Below, in pieces: positions 1 to 8,852 of a stretch of 64,000 bases of DNA. The position numbers and the translations under genes were made by a program. The number at the start of each line of letters is the position of its first letter. The stretch's first letter is position 1. The notes beneath the pieces were generated by a model. It did not search any database and was not told where the DNA came from. It saw nothing but the letters and a program-made list of their open reading frames with translations. The DNA comes from Pseudomonas sp. FP1742 (GTDB taxonomy: Bacteria; Pseudomonadota; Gammaproteobacteria; Pseudomonadales; Pseudomonadaceae): contig NZ_CP117460.1 in NCBI RefSeq assembly GCF_030687145.1, forward strand, positions 2,852,001-2,916,000. The letters run 5' to 3'.

Positions 1-1470
1 AGTGGCCGGTTCCTGGCTGGCGGTCAGTGTCGGCCGCGATGCCTCGAAGGTCTGCGTCGCGTTCGGGTCGGGAATCTGCTCACGTTTGTGCGGGTCGGCA
101 AAGGCGCTGAAGGCTGCGAATTCGTTGCGTCGACCTTCGCGCACCAACTCCGCCAGTTCACCGTGATGGCTGGTGAAGAACAGGAACGGTTGCTCGGCGG
201 CGAACTCATCGCCCATGAACATCAGCGGAATCATCGGCGACAACAGCAGTAACACGGTGGCGGCGTTGAGGGCTTCGGAGCGGGCCAGTTGATGCAGCCG
301 CTCGCCAAAGGCGCGGTTGCCGATCTGGTCGTGGTTCTGCAGGAAAAGCACGAAGGCCGTGGGCGGCAAGTGACCGCTCGGCTCACCGCGCGGCGTACCG
401 TGGTGGGTGATATGGCCTTGAAACACAAAGCCCTGGCTTAAGCAGCGGGCGAGTTGTTCGGTGGGGTTCTGGGCGTAGTCGGCGTAATAGGCATCGGTTT
501 CACCGGTGAGCAAAACGTGCAGGGCGTTATGGCCGTCGTCGTTCCACTGTGCGTCGAAACCTTGCTCCAGCAGGCTGGCCTGGTTGTGCTCGTTTTCCGC
601 CATCAGCCACACATGCCGCGCCGGGTCGATTTGCCGGCGGATCCGTTGCGCCAGCTCTTGAAGGAAATCCGGGTCTTCGATGGCGTGCACCGCATCCAGG
701 CGCAGACCGTCGAAGCGATATTCCAGCAACCACATCAACGCATTGTCGATAAAGAAGTCGCGCACCTCGCGCCGACGAAAATCGATGGCTGCGCCCCACG
801 GGGTGTGTTTGTCTTCGCGGAAAAAGCCTTTGGCATAGCGGTGCAAGTAATTGCCGTCCGGGCCGAAGTGGTTGTAGACCACGTCGAGAATCACCGCCAG
901 GCCATGGCCGTGGGCCGTGTCGATCAGGTGCTTGAGTTGTTCGGGCGAACCGTAGGAGGCCTGAGGCGCATATGGCAGAACCCCGTCATAGCCCCAATTG
1001 CGCTCGCCGGGAAATTGCGCCAACGGCATCAGTTCGATGGCGGTAATCCCCAGTTCGACCAGTCGCGCCAGATGCTGCTCGACCTCGCTGAAACCGCCGA
1101 GAGCACCGACATGCAGTTCGTAGATCACCGCCTCGTTCCATGGCCGACCCTGCCAGGCGCGGTGTTGCCAGCGATAGGCGAGGGGATCGACCACCACGCT
1201 GGGGCTGCCGATATCCCCCGCCTGGGCGCGGGAGGCCGGGTCCGGCACCTCCAGCTCGCCATCGATGTTGTAGCGGTAACGGGTGCCCGCGGGGCAGCGG
1301 GTCTTGATCACAAACCAGCCATCGGCCTGAGGCAGTAGCGGCAGGGATTGTCCATCTTCCAGTTCAAGACTGACGTAAAACGCATCTGGCGCCCACAAGG
1401 CAAAACGCGTGTGTTCTGCGTCCAGCATGATTGCGCCGTGGGGCCAGGTCTCGAGGGTCCGTAACGGCAT
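1..1470 (-). CDS. treZ: Malto-oligosyltrehalose trehalohydrolase, 3' part beyond window
   Basis: Releases trehalose from maltooligosyl-trehalose in the cytoplasm, the second step of the TreY/TreZ route. The frame opens at an ATG at 1470 (MPLRTLETWPHGA) and stays open to base 1, giving 490 residues with the C-terminus missing. An N-terminal carbohydrate-binding (CBM48-like) part with the typical FALWAPDA opening precedes a GH13 barrel. Visible GH13 signatures are DVVYNH, the nucleophile region DGLRLDAVHAI, the acid/base region AENE and the late NHDQIGNRA motif. It starts 13 bases after the glgA stop on the same strand, so the two are probably co-transcribed. Linkage of treZ with glgA is usual in Pseudomonas. 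The assignment is by recognisable family motifs. Confidence 0.93.
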   Translation of the reverse strand, partial: MPLRTLETWPHGAIMLDAEHTRFALWAPDAFYVSLELEDGQSLPLLPQADGWFVIKTRCPAGTRYRYNIDGELEVPDPASRAQAGDIGSPSVVVDPLAYRWQHRAWQGRPWNEAVIYELHVGALGGFSEVEQHLARLVELGITAIELMPLAQFPGERNWGYDGVLPYAPQASYGSPEQLKHLIDTAHGHGLAVILDVVYNHFGPDGNYLHRYAKGFFREDKHTPWGAAIDFRRREVRDFFIDNALMWLLEYRFDGLRLDAVHAIEDPDFLQELAQRIRRQIDPARHVWLMAENEHNQASLLEQGFDAQWNDDGHNALHVLLTGETDAYYADYAQNPTEQLARCLSQGFVFQGHITHHGTPRGEPSGHLPPTAFVLFLQNHDQIGNRAFGERLHQLARSEALNAATVLLLLSPMIPLMFMGDEFAAEQPFLFFTSHHGELAELVREGRRNEFAAFSAFADPHKREQIPDPNATQTFEASRPTLTASQEPAT

Positions 1471-1483
1471 CGTTTAAAGCCTC

Positions 1484-3070
1484 TTACTGTTTGGCCGATT
1501 TACCCAGCGCTTTAGCCACCAGTTGTTCGTAGAGTTCGGCGTAGGGTTCGACTGCCTTGCACCAGTTGAAGGGCGCCGCCATGGCCCGGCAACGCATGGC
1601 GTTGAGCAGGCCGGGGAAGGCGAACACCTTGAACGCGCGGCTCAGGGCTTCGCGATAGCTTTCCACGGTGGATTCGTCGAACAGGAAACCGGTCACGCCG
1701 TTTTCGATGGTGTCGGCCAGGCCGCCGGTATTGCGCGCCACCGGCAATGAACCGAAACGCTGGGCGTACATCTGGCTCAGGCCGCAGGGTTCGTAACGTG
1801 AAGGCATCAGCAGGAAATCGCTGCCGGCGAACATCCGGCGGGCGTCGGTTTCATTGAAACCGATGTGCACCCCGACTTGTCCGGGGAAGCGCAATGCCAG
1901 TTCACGCATGGCTTGTTCTTCTTCCGGTTCGCCACGGCCGATGATTGCGATCTGCCCGCCGTTGGCGACGATGTATTCAGCCACCGCTTCGGTCAGGTCC
2001 AGGCCTTTCTGGTAGACCAGTCGCGAGACCACGGCGAACAGCGGACCTTTGGAGTCTTCGAGATCGAACAGCCTGCGAACGTGCATCGCGTTGACGGCTT
2101 TACCGTCCCAGTCGCCGATGCCGAACGGGTGGAACAGGTGCGGATCGGTGGCCGCATCCCAGCTTTCATCGATGCCATTGGGAATCCCGCTGAGCAGGCC
2201 TTGCTGGGTCTTGGCGGCGAGAAAACCGTCGAGACCGCAGCCGAAGGCCGGCGTGGTGATTTCCTGGGCATAGGTGGCGCTGACCGTGGTGATGTGGCTC
2301 GAATAGGCCATGCCGGCCTTGAGGAACGACATCTTGCCGTAAAACTCCATGCCTTCCTGTTGCAAGGCATGCATGGGAATACCGAGTTCCGGGCACGAGC
2401 CGAGGCTGGTGACGCCCTGGTAGGCCAGGTTGTGGATGGTGAACAGGGTCGGGGTGCGTTGGCCGCGCCAGTGCATATAGGCAGGGGCCAGGCCGGCGGG
2501 CCAGTCGTGGGCGTGCACCAGATCCGGGCACCAGTGAATTTGAGCGAGGTTGGCCGCGATATCGGCGGCCGCGAGGCCCAGGCGGGCGAAACGAATATGG
2601 TTGTCCGGCCAGTCGCGGCCGTTGTTGGCGCCGTAGGGTGAACCTTCGCGCTCGTACAGTTCAGGGCAGATCAACACGTAAATGACCAGGCCGTCGGGCA
2701 TGTCCATGCGCCCGATCTTGCAGGGCGGCAACGCCGCGTGCCCGCCCAGTTCACCAATGATATGAATCGGGTTCTCGCTGTTCATCACTTGCGGATAACC
2801 GGGGATCAGCACACGCACATCGTGCAGATGCGCCATGGCACGCGGCAGGGCGGCGGAAACGTCGCCCAGGCCGCCGGTCTTCACCAGGTCGGCAATCTCC
2901 GAGGTGACAAACAGCACTCGTTTCTTGTTGGGATTCTGACGGACTACCGGTGCCAGCATCTTGGTGACCGGCACACTGACCGCTTTGGCTGTGAGGGTTC
3001 CCACGGTACTGGTTTCGCCGACCTGCTGATGAGCACGTTCTCCCTTAATATCTAACGCCGTACTGATCAT
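1484..3070 (-). CDS. glgA: Glycogen synthase (ADP-glucose type)
   Basis: GT5 glycosyltransferase expected to extend alpha-1,4-glucan, or to form maltose-1-phosphate-linked glucan, from ADP-glucose in the cytoplasm. The protein has 528 residues, normal for GlgA. The N-terminal GT-B domain carries the sugar-nucleotide loop KTGGLGDV, and the C-terminal domain carries the catalytic-site region MPSRYEPCGLSQMYA with NTGGLADT. Three starts are possible. The ATG at 3070 (MISTALDIKGER) is chosen because GGGGAG lies six bases before it, whereas the ATG at 3076 would abut that Shine-Dalgarno sequence. A longer upstream extension to 3223 lacks family similarity. An N-terminal linker of about 50 residues precedes the KRVLFVTSE strand, as seen in other Pseudomonas GlgA proteins. 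treZ follows directly downstream. Confidence 0.94.
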   Translation of the reverse strand: MISTALDIKGERAHQQVGETSTVGTLTAKAVSVPVTKMLAPVVRQNPNKKRVLFVTSEIADLVKTGGLGDVSAALPRAMAHLHDVRVLIPGYPQVMNSENPIHIIGELGGHAALPPCKIGRMDMPDGLVIYVLICPELYEREGSPYGANNGRDWPDNHIRFARLGLAAADIAANLAQIHWCPDLVHAHDWPAGLAPAYMHWRGQRTPTLFTIHNLAYQGVTSLGSCPELGIPMHALQQEGMEFYGKMSFLKAGMAYSSHITTVSATYAQEITTPAFGCGLDGFLAAKTQQGLLSGIPNGIDESWDAATDPHLFHPFGIGDWDGKAVNAMHVRRLFDLEDSKGPLFAVVSRLVYQKGLDLTEAVAEYIVANGGQIAIIGRGEPEEEQAMRELALRFPGQVGVHIGFNETDARRMFAGSDFLLMPSRYEPCGLSQMYAQRFGSLPVARNTGGLADTIENGVTGFLFDESTVESYREALSRAFKVFAFPGLLNAMRCRAMAAPFNWCKAVEPYAELYEQLVAKALGKSAKQ

Positions 3071-3656
3071 ATGCATCTCCCCGTGTTGTTGATCTGATTC
3101 CAGGCCTGGCACAAACGGTTGGCCAAATCCTGTGGCCGGGCGCAAACGCGCTACGCATCGGTGAGCAAGTGCTGCCCATGCGCTGAAGCTCAATGGGTGA
3201 AGTGGCTGTTGCAAGGAATGCACCAGTCGCTGTGGCCCTACCTTTCACCTGACCCGAAGCCAGCACCAAAAGTTTCGATTTTTTTCACCGAATGACCAGT
3301 CGGTTTTATCCCCGAAAACAGTCTAGGCCAGAACTTGGAGGGGGGACGGTCCACCGGACAGATTGTTCGACAATCGGTTGGGAGAAGGTACAAAACACGC
3401 GGGCTTCATGGGGCAACGCACCGACGAAGGGCAGTTTTGTTTTTGGGGATGGGTCAAATCGGGACCTGGAGGTCACGATAGTTGGGCGCGACGGAGTGTG
3501 GATTGCACCATTGCGGTGCGCAGGATTTGGGGTGGGTTTGAGGGCCTCTTCGCGGGCAAGCCCGCTCCCACAAGGGATTGGTTGTGGTCACATATTTTGT
3601 GAACACCCGAGATCACTGTGGGAGCGGGCTTGCCCGTGATGAACGATAACGCGGTC
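3071..3656. other. Intergenic region upstream of glgA
   Basis: This 586-base gap lies between the start of glgA and the 3' end of the hydroxyacid dehydrogenase gene. The half next to glgA should hold its promoter. The distal half holds a REP pair. Short open frames here have no plausible start signals or recognisable product, and I see no further gene. Confidence 0.6.
3548..3640. repeat. REP doublet (REPIN-like)
   Basis: Two inverted REP units face each other: the left unit contains GGGCAAGCCCGCTCCCACA (ending near 3571) and the right one TGTGGGAGCGGGCTTGCCC (beginning near 3618). The units are in tail-to-tail order compared with most other doublets in the window, and the spacer lacks the ACATTGATGT core seen elsewhere, so this copy is divergent. 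It sits downstream of the gene ending at 3657. Confidence 0.85.
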
Positions 3657-4610
3657 TCATCCCAGCAGCCGAATCGGCGCCCCGGCCGCCCAAGCCTGAA
3701 TGTCCTCGATCATCTGCGAAAAGAACAGCTGGTAGTTCTGTCGGCTGACGTACCCGACATGGGGCGTGGCCAATACATTGTCCAGCGTTCTGAAGGGATG
3801 ATGGCGGGGCAGCGGCTCGTGCTCGAACACGTCCAGCGCCGCGCCCGCCAGGCGCTGTTTCTGCAGCGCCTTGATCAGCGCCGACTCATCGACAATCGGC
3901 CCGCGCGCAGTATTGACCAGCCATGCCGTGGGCTTCATCCAGTCCAGCGCCTGGGCGTCCACCAGACCGCGACTGCGCTCGCTGAGCACCAGATGGACCG
4001 ACAGCACATCGGCCTGCTCGAACAGTTCCTGCTTGCTGACATAGGTCACGTCGACTTCGGCCGCTCGTTCGGCGGTAAGGTTTTCGCTCCAGGCGATGAC
4101 GCGCATGCCGAACACCTGGCCGAACCGGGCGACCCGTTGACCGATGCTGCCCAGGCCGAGGATCCCCAGCGTCTTGCCCTGCAAGTCGCCGCCCAGGCCT
4201 TGCTGCCATTGGCCCGCGCGCAAGGCGTTGGCTTCGGCCACCAGGTTGCGGGTCGCGGCCATGATCAGTGCCCAGGTCAATTCGGGAGCCGCGTGTTTGT
4301 AGCTGTCGGTGCCGCAGACCTGGATGCCCAGCGCGGCGGCCGCTTGCAGATCCAGGGCGGCGTTGCGCATGCCGCCGGTGACCAGCAGTTTAAGCGCGGG
4401 CAAGCGACGCAGCAGGTCTTCGTCGAACCGGGTGCGCTCGCGCATCACGCAGATCACCTCGAAGGCGCCCAGACGTTCGGCCAGGGTTTCGTTGTCGGCC
4501 GGGTAGTCATGGATAAAACTCACCTGGCCGATGCTGTCCAGCACCGACCAGTCCACCACATCGCGCGCCACGTCCTGCCAGTCATCGATCACTGCAATCT
4601 GCACCGCCAT
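3657..4610 (-). CDS. D-2-hydroxyacid dehydrogenase family protein
   Basis: NAD(P)-dependent oxidoreductase of the D-isomer 2-hydroxyacid dehydrogenase family (317 residues), cytoplasmic, interconverting a 2-oxoacid and a D-2-hydroxyacid. The Rossmann loop is GLGSIGQRVARFG. The catalytic Arg is in NTARGPIVDE, the Glu in the FEHEPLP region and the His in TPHVGY. The ATG at 4610 is chosen because GAGGTG lies just upstream; a GTG at 4619 is a less likely alternative. The start lies 14 bases beyond the stop of the upstream alpha/beta hydrolase gene, so the two form an operon. The actual substrate cannot be read from the sequence. Confidence 0.88.
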   Translation of the reverse strand: MAVQIAVIDDWQDVARDVVDWSVLDSIGQVSFIHDYPADNETLAERLGAFEVICVMRERTRFDEDLLRRLPALKLLVTGGMRNAALDLQAAAALGIQVCGTDSYKHAAPELTWALIMAATRNLVAEANALRAGQWQQGLGGDLQGKTLGILGLGSIGQRVARFGQVFGMRVIAWSENLTAERAAEVDVTYVSKQELFEQADVLSVHLVLSERSRGLVDAQALDWMKPTAWLVNTARGPIVDESALIKALQKQRLAGAALDVFEHEPLPRHHPFRTLDNVLATPHVGYVSRQNYQLFFSQMIEDIQAWAAGAPIRLLG

Positions 4611-4623
4611 CAGCTTCACCTCA

Positions 4624-5661
4624 TCAACGAACGGGATTGGTTTTGTTCAGCCAGTCGAGCAATGCCTGATGGAACTTCGCCGGTTCCTCCATCTGCGGCG
4701 CGTGGCCCAGGCCCGGGAACTCAATCAGTGTCGACTGTGGAATCAGCTTCGCCACTTGCTTGCCGAGCACCTCGTAGCGACCGATTTTCGCCTTGATCTC
4801 GGGCGGTGCGATGTCCTTGTTGATGGCCGTGGTGTCGGAGGTGCCGATCAGCAGCAGGGTCGGCACTTTCAGGTCCTTGAACTCGTAGTACACCGGTTGA
4901 GTGAAGATCATGTCGTAGATCAGCGCCGAATTCCACGCCACCGCTGTTTTGCCCGGGCCTTTGGCCAGGCCTGCGTACATGTCCACCCAACGGTCAAACT
5001 CGGGCTTCCAGCGGCCATCGTAATAGGTGCTGCGTTGGTAATCGTGAATGCCTTGCGCCGTCACTTTCAGCTCGCGTTCATACCACTGGTCAACCGTGCG
5101 ATAGGGCACGCCAAGGGCTTTCCAGTCTTCCAGGCCGATGGGATTGACCAGCGCCAGTTGTTCGACTTGATCGGGGTATTGCAGCGCATAGCGGGTGGCG
5201 AGCATGCCGCCGGTGGAGTGGCCCAGGAGGGTCGTCTTCTGGATGCCGAGGGCTTTGAGCAGTTGCGCAGTGTTGCTCGCCAGTTGCTGGAAACTGTACT
5301 GATAGTGGTCCGGTTTGCTGGAGGTGCAGAAGCCGATCTGGTCCGGGGCGATAACCCGGTAACCGGCCTCGCTCAGCGCCTTGATCGAGTTGTCCCAGGT
5401 GGCGCCGCAGAAATTCTTGCCGTGCATCAGCACCACACTGCGGCCATTGGCCTTGCCTTGGGCGGCGACATCCATGTAGCCCATTTGCAGGGATTTGCCT
5501 TGGGACTCAAAGGCGAAATGCTTGACCGTGTAGGGATACTCAAAGCCCTGAAGTTCGGGGCCATATTCCGGTGTTTCGGTCTGGTTCTGCGCGTGGGCGA
5601 GAACGGGCAGTGCCGCCGTCAGCAGCAGGCCGGGTAACCAGCGGGAAAGAATGGGCGACAT
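4624..5661 (-). CDS. Alpha/beta hydrolase, exported
   Basis: Serine hydrolase of the alpha/beta fold, 345 residues. The N-terminus has a Sec-type signal peptide (MSPILSRW, then a hydrophobic stretch ending LAHAQ), so it acts in the periplasm or outside. The oxyanion-hole motif is MHGKNFCG, the nucleophile elbow GHSTGGM, the acid is near IGTSDTTA and the catalytic His is in GLGHAPQME. The start at 5661 is chosen because GGAGGT lies six bases upstream and it leaves a well-formed signal peptide; an upstream ATG would add a stretch that spoils it. It is the first gene of an operon with the hydroxyacid dehydrogenase. The substrate is unknown; the family includes esterases and haloperoxidase-like enzymes. 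Confidence 0.85.
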   Translation of the reverse strand: MSPILSRWLPGLLLTAALPVLAHAQNQTETPEYGPELQGFEYPYTVKHFAFESQGKSLQMGYMDVAAQGKANGRSVVLMHGKNFCGATWDNSIKALSEAGYRVIAPDQIGFCTSSKPDHYQYSFQQLASNTAQLLKALGIQKTTLLGHSTGGMLATRYALQYPDQVEQLALVNPIGLEDWKALGVPYRTVDQWYERELKVTAQGIHDYQRSTYYDGRWKPEFDRWVDMYAGLAKGPGKTAVAWNSALIYDMIFTQPVYYEFKDLKVPTLLLIGTSDTTAINKDIAPPEIKAKIGRYEVLGKQVAKLIPQSTLIEFPGLGHAPQMEEPAKFHQALLDWLNKTNPVR

Positions 5662-5736
5662 GGGAGACCTCCACAGGAAATCCACCGATGCTGGATTGGC
5701 GTGATTAGGGTGACATTAACCACAGGCCATGATCGT

Positions 5737-6171
5737 TCAACCCATCCAGCCCAACGTGGCCAATGCCAGCACACCATAACGGGCGCCTTTGGCCAGGGTT
5801 ACGATCATCAGGAAACGCCCCAGCGGTTCGCGCATGACTCCGGCCATCAGCGTCAGCGGGTCGCCGATGATCGGTACCCAGCTCAGCAGCAAGGACCAAT
5901 GACCATAGCGCTGATAGTGTTTTTGGGCTTGTTGAAGATGACGAGGGCTGACCGGAAACCAGCGCCGTTCGCGAAACCGTTCGATGCCGCGCCCCAACCA
6001 CCAATTCAGCAGCGACCCCAGCACATTGCCCAGCGTTGCGACCGCCAGCAGCGACCACAGCCAGTACTGGTCGCTGAGCAACAGTCCCACCAGCACCGCT
6101 TCGGACTGCAAGGGCAGCAGACTTGCGGCGCCGAACGCCGCGAGAAACAGCCCGATGTAGGCACCGAACAT
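5737..6171 (-). CDS. YqaA/DedA-type small membrane protein
   Basis: A 144-residue integral membrane protein of the YqaA (SNARE-associated/VTT-like) family. It has hydrophobic segments at about residues 1-25, 35-55, 95-115 and 120-142, with the family-type stretch LGNVLGSLLNWWLGRG and a glycine/proline-rich WVPIIGDPLTLMAGVMR. Members are thought to work in lipid or envelope homeostasis, but the exact role is unsettled. The ATG at 6171 overlaps the stop of the preceding DUF411 gene by one base (TGATG), which implies translational coupling. It has no strong Shine-Dalgarno sequence of its own, consistent with that coupling. Confidence 0.8.
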   Translation of the reverse strand: MFGAYIGLFLAAFGAASLLPLQSEAVLVGLLLSDQYWLWSLLAVATLGNVLGSLLNWWLGRGIERFRERRWFPVSPRHLQQAQKHYQRYGHWSLLLSWVPIIGDPLTLMAGVMREPLGRFLMIVTLAKGARYGVLALATLGWMG

Positions 6172-6623
6172 CAATGGGCGGAGTAGTCCGCCACCACCAC
6201 GTCAGTGCCGTCCTTTTGCAGGCCGATTACCTGATAGGCGTCGCTCATGCCGTCCATTTCCATGCCGGGTGAGCCCATCGGCATGCCCGGGGCGGCAACT
6301 CCCAACAGATCGTCACGCTTGCTCAAGGCCAGCACTTGATCGGCAGGCACATGGCCTTCGACGAATTTGCCGTTGATCAACGCGGTGTGACACGACGCCA
6401 GGCGAGGCGGCACGCCGTGTTGTTGCTTGAACTGGCTCATGTCGGCTTCGACATGGTCTTCGACCTTGAAACCATTGGCTTCAAGATGGCTGACCCATTT
6501 TTTGCAGCAGCCACAGTTGGCGTCGCGGTGAACTTCGATCGGGATCAGGTCGGCGGCCTGGGCCAGGGAGGAAATGAAGAGGGCGCTCAGGGCGACCAGA
6601 CGCAGGTGGGTTCGCATAGGCAT
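6171..6623 (-). CDS. DUF411 metal-binding (copper-type) periplasmic protein
   Basis: A protein of 150 residues with an N-terminal signal peptide (hydrophobic run ending LAQA) followed by a DUF411 domain. The diagnostic cysteine cluster DANCGCCKKW sits just after the first strand, and a further conserved cysteine is in RLASCHTA. DUF411 proteins are commonly found with copper-resistance genes and are believed to bind copper in the periplasm. The C-terminal tail is methionine-rich (PGMPMGSPGMEMDGM), which also suits Cu(I) binding. ATGs at 6623 and 6617 are both possible starts. It is the first gene of a two-gene unit with the YqaA-like protein. Confidence 0.82.
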   Translation of the reverse strand: MPMRTHLRLVALSALFISSLAQAADLIPIEVHRDANCGCCKKWVSHLEANGFKVEDHVEADMSQFKQQHGVPPRLASCHTALINGKFVEGHVPADQVLALSKRDDLLGVAAPGMPMGSPGMEMDGMSDAYQVIGLQKDGTDVVVADYSAH

Positions 6624-7093
6624 TTCGTCTCGGGTTGCGGCCAAAAGGATGCATTTTGACTCTTTTATCCGACAGGGCATTGCGGGAGTGTTTCGAAGTT
6701 ATACAAGGTCGGCCAGCCAGATCATCGCAGATCAATGCTGTCAGCTGAATGAGCGAGGAATGACAAAATTGTCAGGTTTGCCCCCCTGAACGTCGGAAAA
6801 CGGGAGTTCGATGCCATCGCTCCGGTCGCCTGAGTGACTTCGTTGGAGGAACGAGCGGTGTGAGGCGGGAAGTATCGGTCTTGATACAAACGAACTAACC
6901 AACACGTACATAAAGATGTTTTTTGTCGCCTGCACTTCTATCGAAAAGACCCGTGCAGGCCAATGAAACAAGGTGCTTTTTGCTATGTATCGTAAATGTA
7001 CAAGAATTGTAAAAAACAGAAATATTTGTTGGTGGCACTAGTGCGCGCGTCGATACTCGCCCGCACTTAACTCGGTTAAACAAGGAACTTTTT
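6624..7093. other. Intergenic region with hairpin, AT-rich promoter zone
   Basis: About 470 bases with no convincing gene. It is noticeably AT-richer than its flanks in 6890-7030. An inverted repeat with 8-base arms (GCCTGCAC at 6928-6935, GTGCAGGC at 6953-6960) forms a hairpin with a 17-base loop. A perfect 10-base palindrome GCACTAGTGC lies at 7035-7044, in the likely promoter region of the 7094/7165 gene pair, and could be an operator. Confidence 0.45.
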
Positions 7094-7168
7094 ATGGTCG
7101 CCTCACAAGGACGTCTGCGTGTTTTGGATGATGGGCATCCGGCCACGCAGTCGGGAGCCCGGTCATGA
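7094..7168 (+). CDS. Putative 24-residue leader peptide
   Basis: A short frame, ATG at 7094 to TGA at 7168, encoding MVASQGRLRVLDDGHPATQS plus four residues. AAGGAA stands eight bases before the ATG. The stop overlaps the start of the next gene as ATGA (7165-7168), so translation of the leader could feed ribosomes onto the downstream frame, which has no clear Shine-Dalgarno sequence of its own. No similarity to a known leader was recognised. Its reality rests on the start signal and the overlap. Confidence 0.45.
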   Translation: MVASQGRLRVLDDGHPATQSGARS

Positions 7169-7695
7169 CAATCGGTTACACAGGTAGCTGGACGAGCAAG
7201 GCAGGATTACTGGTCAGGGACGCGGGCAGCAGCAAGCCTGTCACCCATAGCGCCAGGGTCAAGCAGATGCTAGCAATGGTGGGCAGCAATCCCAATGCGC
7301 TGAATACCGCGAAAATGGATGAACAGAAACTGCACCGCAATATCAAGGGCTTCGACCCGGAAAATGTCTCTGCCAAACAACTGGGCAATCTCAGTGCCTT
7401 CTTGAGAAGCAAAGGCCTGATTTCCGATATTACTTCGATGACCTTGCTCAATGCCGGTGACAAGTTCGACCGCTTTGGCGTACAGAAAGACCCGGACGCG
7501 AAATTCAATGCACTGGAGTATTTCGCTACACAACTGGACGCCATCCAGAACAACAGCATCAAGGGTGACAAGTACGCCGTTGGCTTGATCCCGGAATACA
7601 AGACGGCGATTTACGTACTGCAAAACTTGCAAGCCTATGGCAAGGGCAACGGGACAACGGTCCCCAATGACAAGGGGGTCAAGGCCAGGGCCTGA
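7165..7695 (+). CDS. Uncharacterised 176-residue protein
   Basis: A soluble, lysine- and asparagine-rich protein of unrecognised family with no signal peptide or membrane segment. The N-terminus is Gly/Ser/Thr-rich (MTIGYTGSWTSKAG), and the middle is probably helical (SAKQLGNLSAFLRSKGLI, then DAKFNALEYFATQLDAIQ). The polar, small-residue N-terminus and helical body would be compatible with a secreted substrate, but nothing in the sequence proves this. Its start overlaps the stop of the small upstream frame. A perfect 13-base-pair hairpin follows the stop. The AT-rich upstream region suggests an origin or regulation different from its neighbours. Confidence 0.7.
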   Translation: MTIGYTGSWTSKAGLLVRDAGSSKPVTHSARVKQMLAMVGSNPNALNTAKMDEQKLHRNIKGFDPENVSAKQLGNLSAFLRSKGLISDITSMTLLNAGDKFDRFGVQKDPDAKFNALEYFATQLDAIQNNSIKGDKYAVGLIPEYKTAIYVLQNLQAYGKGNGTTVPNDKGVKARA

Positions 7696-7706
7696 CATTG
7701 GCAGCG

Positions 7707-7736
7707 CTGGCCCGCTCGAACTGTCGAGCGGGCCAG
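7707..7736. terminator. Hairpin between convergent genes
   Basis: A perfect inverted repeat with 13-base arms (CTGGCCCGCTCGA at 7707-7719 and its complement at 7724-7736) and an ACTG loop. It lies between the stops of two convergent genes. No T-tract follows on either strand, so it is a probable but not canonical terminator. Confidence 0.55.
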
Positions 7737-7743
7737 GCAGCTG

Positions 7744-8739
7744 CTACCGGTCGAGCAACTTCATGACCTCTTCCGGGTAGCGCAAGCCAGCGGTGGCATT
7801 GGCCGGGAATATCGCTTCCAGGGCCTGCAACTCTTCGCGGCTCAGTTTCACGTCCAGCGCGGCCACATTTTCTTCCAGGTATTTACGCTGTTTGGTACCT
7901 GGAATCGGGATCAGGTAATCCCCTTGGGCCAGGACCCAGGCTAAGGCCAGTTGGCCGGCTGTCACGCCCTTGTCAGCGGCCAGCGTTTGTACCTGCTGCA
8001 CCAGTAGCAGGTTTTTCGCGAAGTTTTCCCCTTGAAAGCGCGGGCTGAAGCGACGGTAGTCGTCGGCGGCGAAGTCATCCGGGCTTTTCAGTGACCCGGT
8101 CAAAAAGCCCCGGCCCAACGGGCTGTAAGGCACGAAGGCAACACCCAGGCGCCGGCACGCGGCAAGGCAACCGTTTTCTTCCTGATCGCGGCTCCACAGC
8201 GAATATTCACTTTGCAATGCGCTGATCGGATGAACCTTGTTCGCTCGCTCCAGCGTGGCAACCGAAGCCTCACTCAACCCCAGGTAACGCACCTTGCCAG
8301 CCTTCACCAGTTCTGCCATGGCGCCGACGGTTTCCTCGATGGCCACCTGTGGATCGATGCGGTGTTGGTAATACAAATCCAGGGTTTCCACGCCCAGGCG
8401 TTTGAGGGTGCCGTCGATCGCTTCGCGAATGTATTCCGGCCGACCGTTGACCCCCCGTGCCCCAGGGTTGGACGGGTCCCGGACAATGCCGAACTTGCTG
8501 GCCAGAAACACTTGGTCACGCTTGCCGGCAATGGCTTTGCCGATCAGCTCTTCGTTGGTGTGCGGACCGTACATGTCTGCCGTGTCGAGCAGGTTGATCC
8601 CCAGCTCCAGCGCACGATGCAGGGTGGCGGTGGCTTCTCGGGTGTCTACGCCCGTGGTGTAGAAATCGGTCATGCCCATGCAGCCCAGCCCGATGGCAGA
8701 CACCTGTGGTCCGTTCTTGCCCAATTGACGTGTTTGCAT
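7744..8739 (-). CDS. Aldo/keto reductase
   Basis: NADPH-dependent reductase of the AKR superfamily, 331 residues, cytoplasmic, reducing aldehydes or ketones. The catalytic tetrad region is visible: Asp52 and Tyr57 in LDTADMYG, the Lys in ASKFG and the His in YYQHRID. The C-terminal cofactor-phosphate region is [15 protein letters not shown]. Overall it resembles the YajO/Tas-like group often annotated as pyridoxal or general aldehyde reductase. The ATG at 8739 ([12 protein letters not shown]) has GGGAG upstream; a longer frame to 8817 lacks family similarity. It is divergent from the adjacent LysR gene, which probably regulates it. Confidence 0.9.
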   Translation of the reverse strand: MQTRQLGKNGPQVSAIGLGCMGMTDFYTTGVDTREATATLHRALELGINLLDTADMYGPHTNEELIGKAIAGKRDQVFLASKFGIVRDPSNPGARGVNGRPEYIREAIDGTLKRLGVETLDLYYQHRIDPQVAIEETVGAMAELVKAGKVRYLGLSEASVATLERANKVHPISALQSEYSLWSRDQEENGCLAACRRLGVAFVPYSPLGRGFLTGSLKSPDDFAADDYRRFSPRFQGENFAKNLLLVQQVQTLAADKGVTAGQLALAWVLAQGDYLIPIPGTKQRKYLEENVAALDVKLSREELQALEAIFPANATAGLRYPEEVMKLLDR

Positions 8740-8852
8740 GAAATCAGCTCCCTTTGAATTGAAGCCCCATTGTTGCTCTCGACAAAAACAAGATAAACCG
8801 GCTAAAACTGCTATCACTATTTGTAAAATCTAAATAATCGGTAACCAAAGCA

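Noticed and set aside
454..1338. A 294-codon plus-strand frame
   Set aside because: Fully antisense to treZ and without a recognisable domain or Shine-Dalgarno sequence.
3292..3639. Two overlapping plus-strand frames of 79 and 115 codons before 3640
   Set aside because: They run across the REP doublet, so their translation is repeat sequence; no start signal supports them.
7032..7050. TGGCAC considered as the -24 part of a sigma-54 promoter for the 7094/7165 pair
   Set aside because: The GG is followed by ten bases and then CG; a GC occurs only at eleven-base spacing, which sigma-54 does not tolerate.
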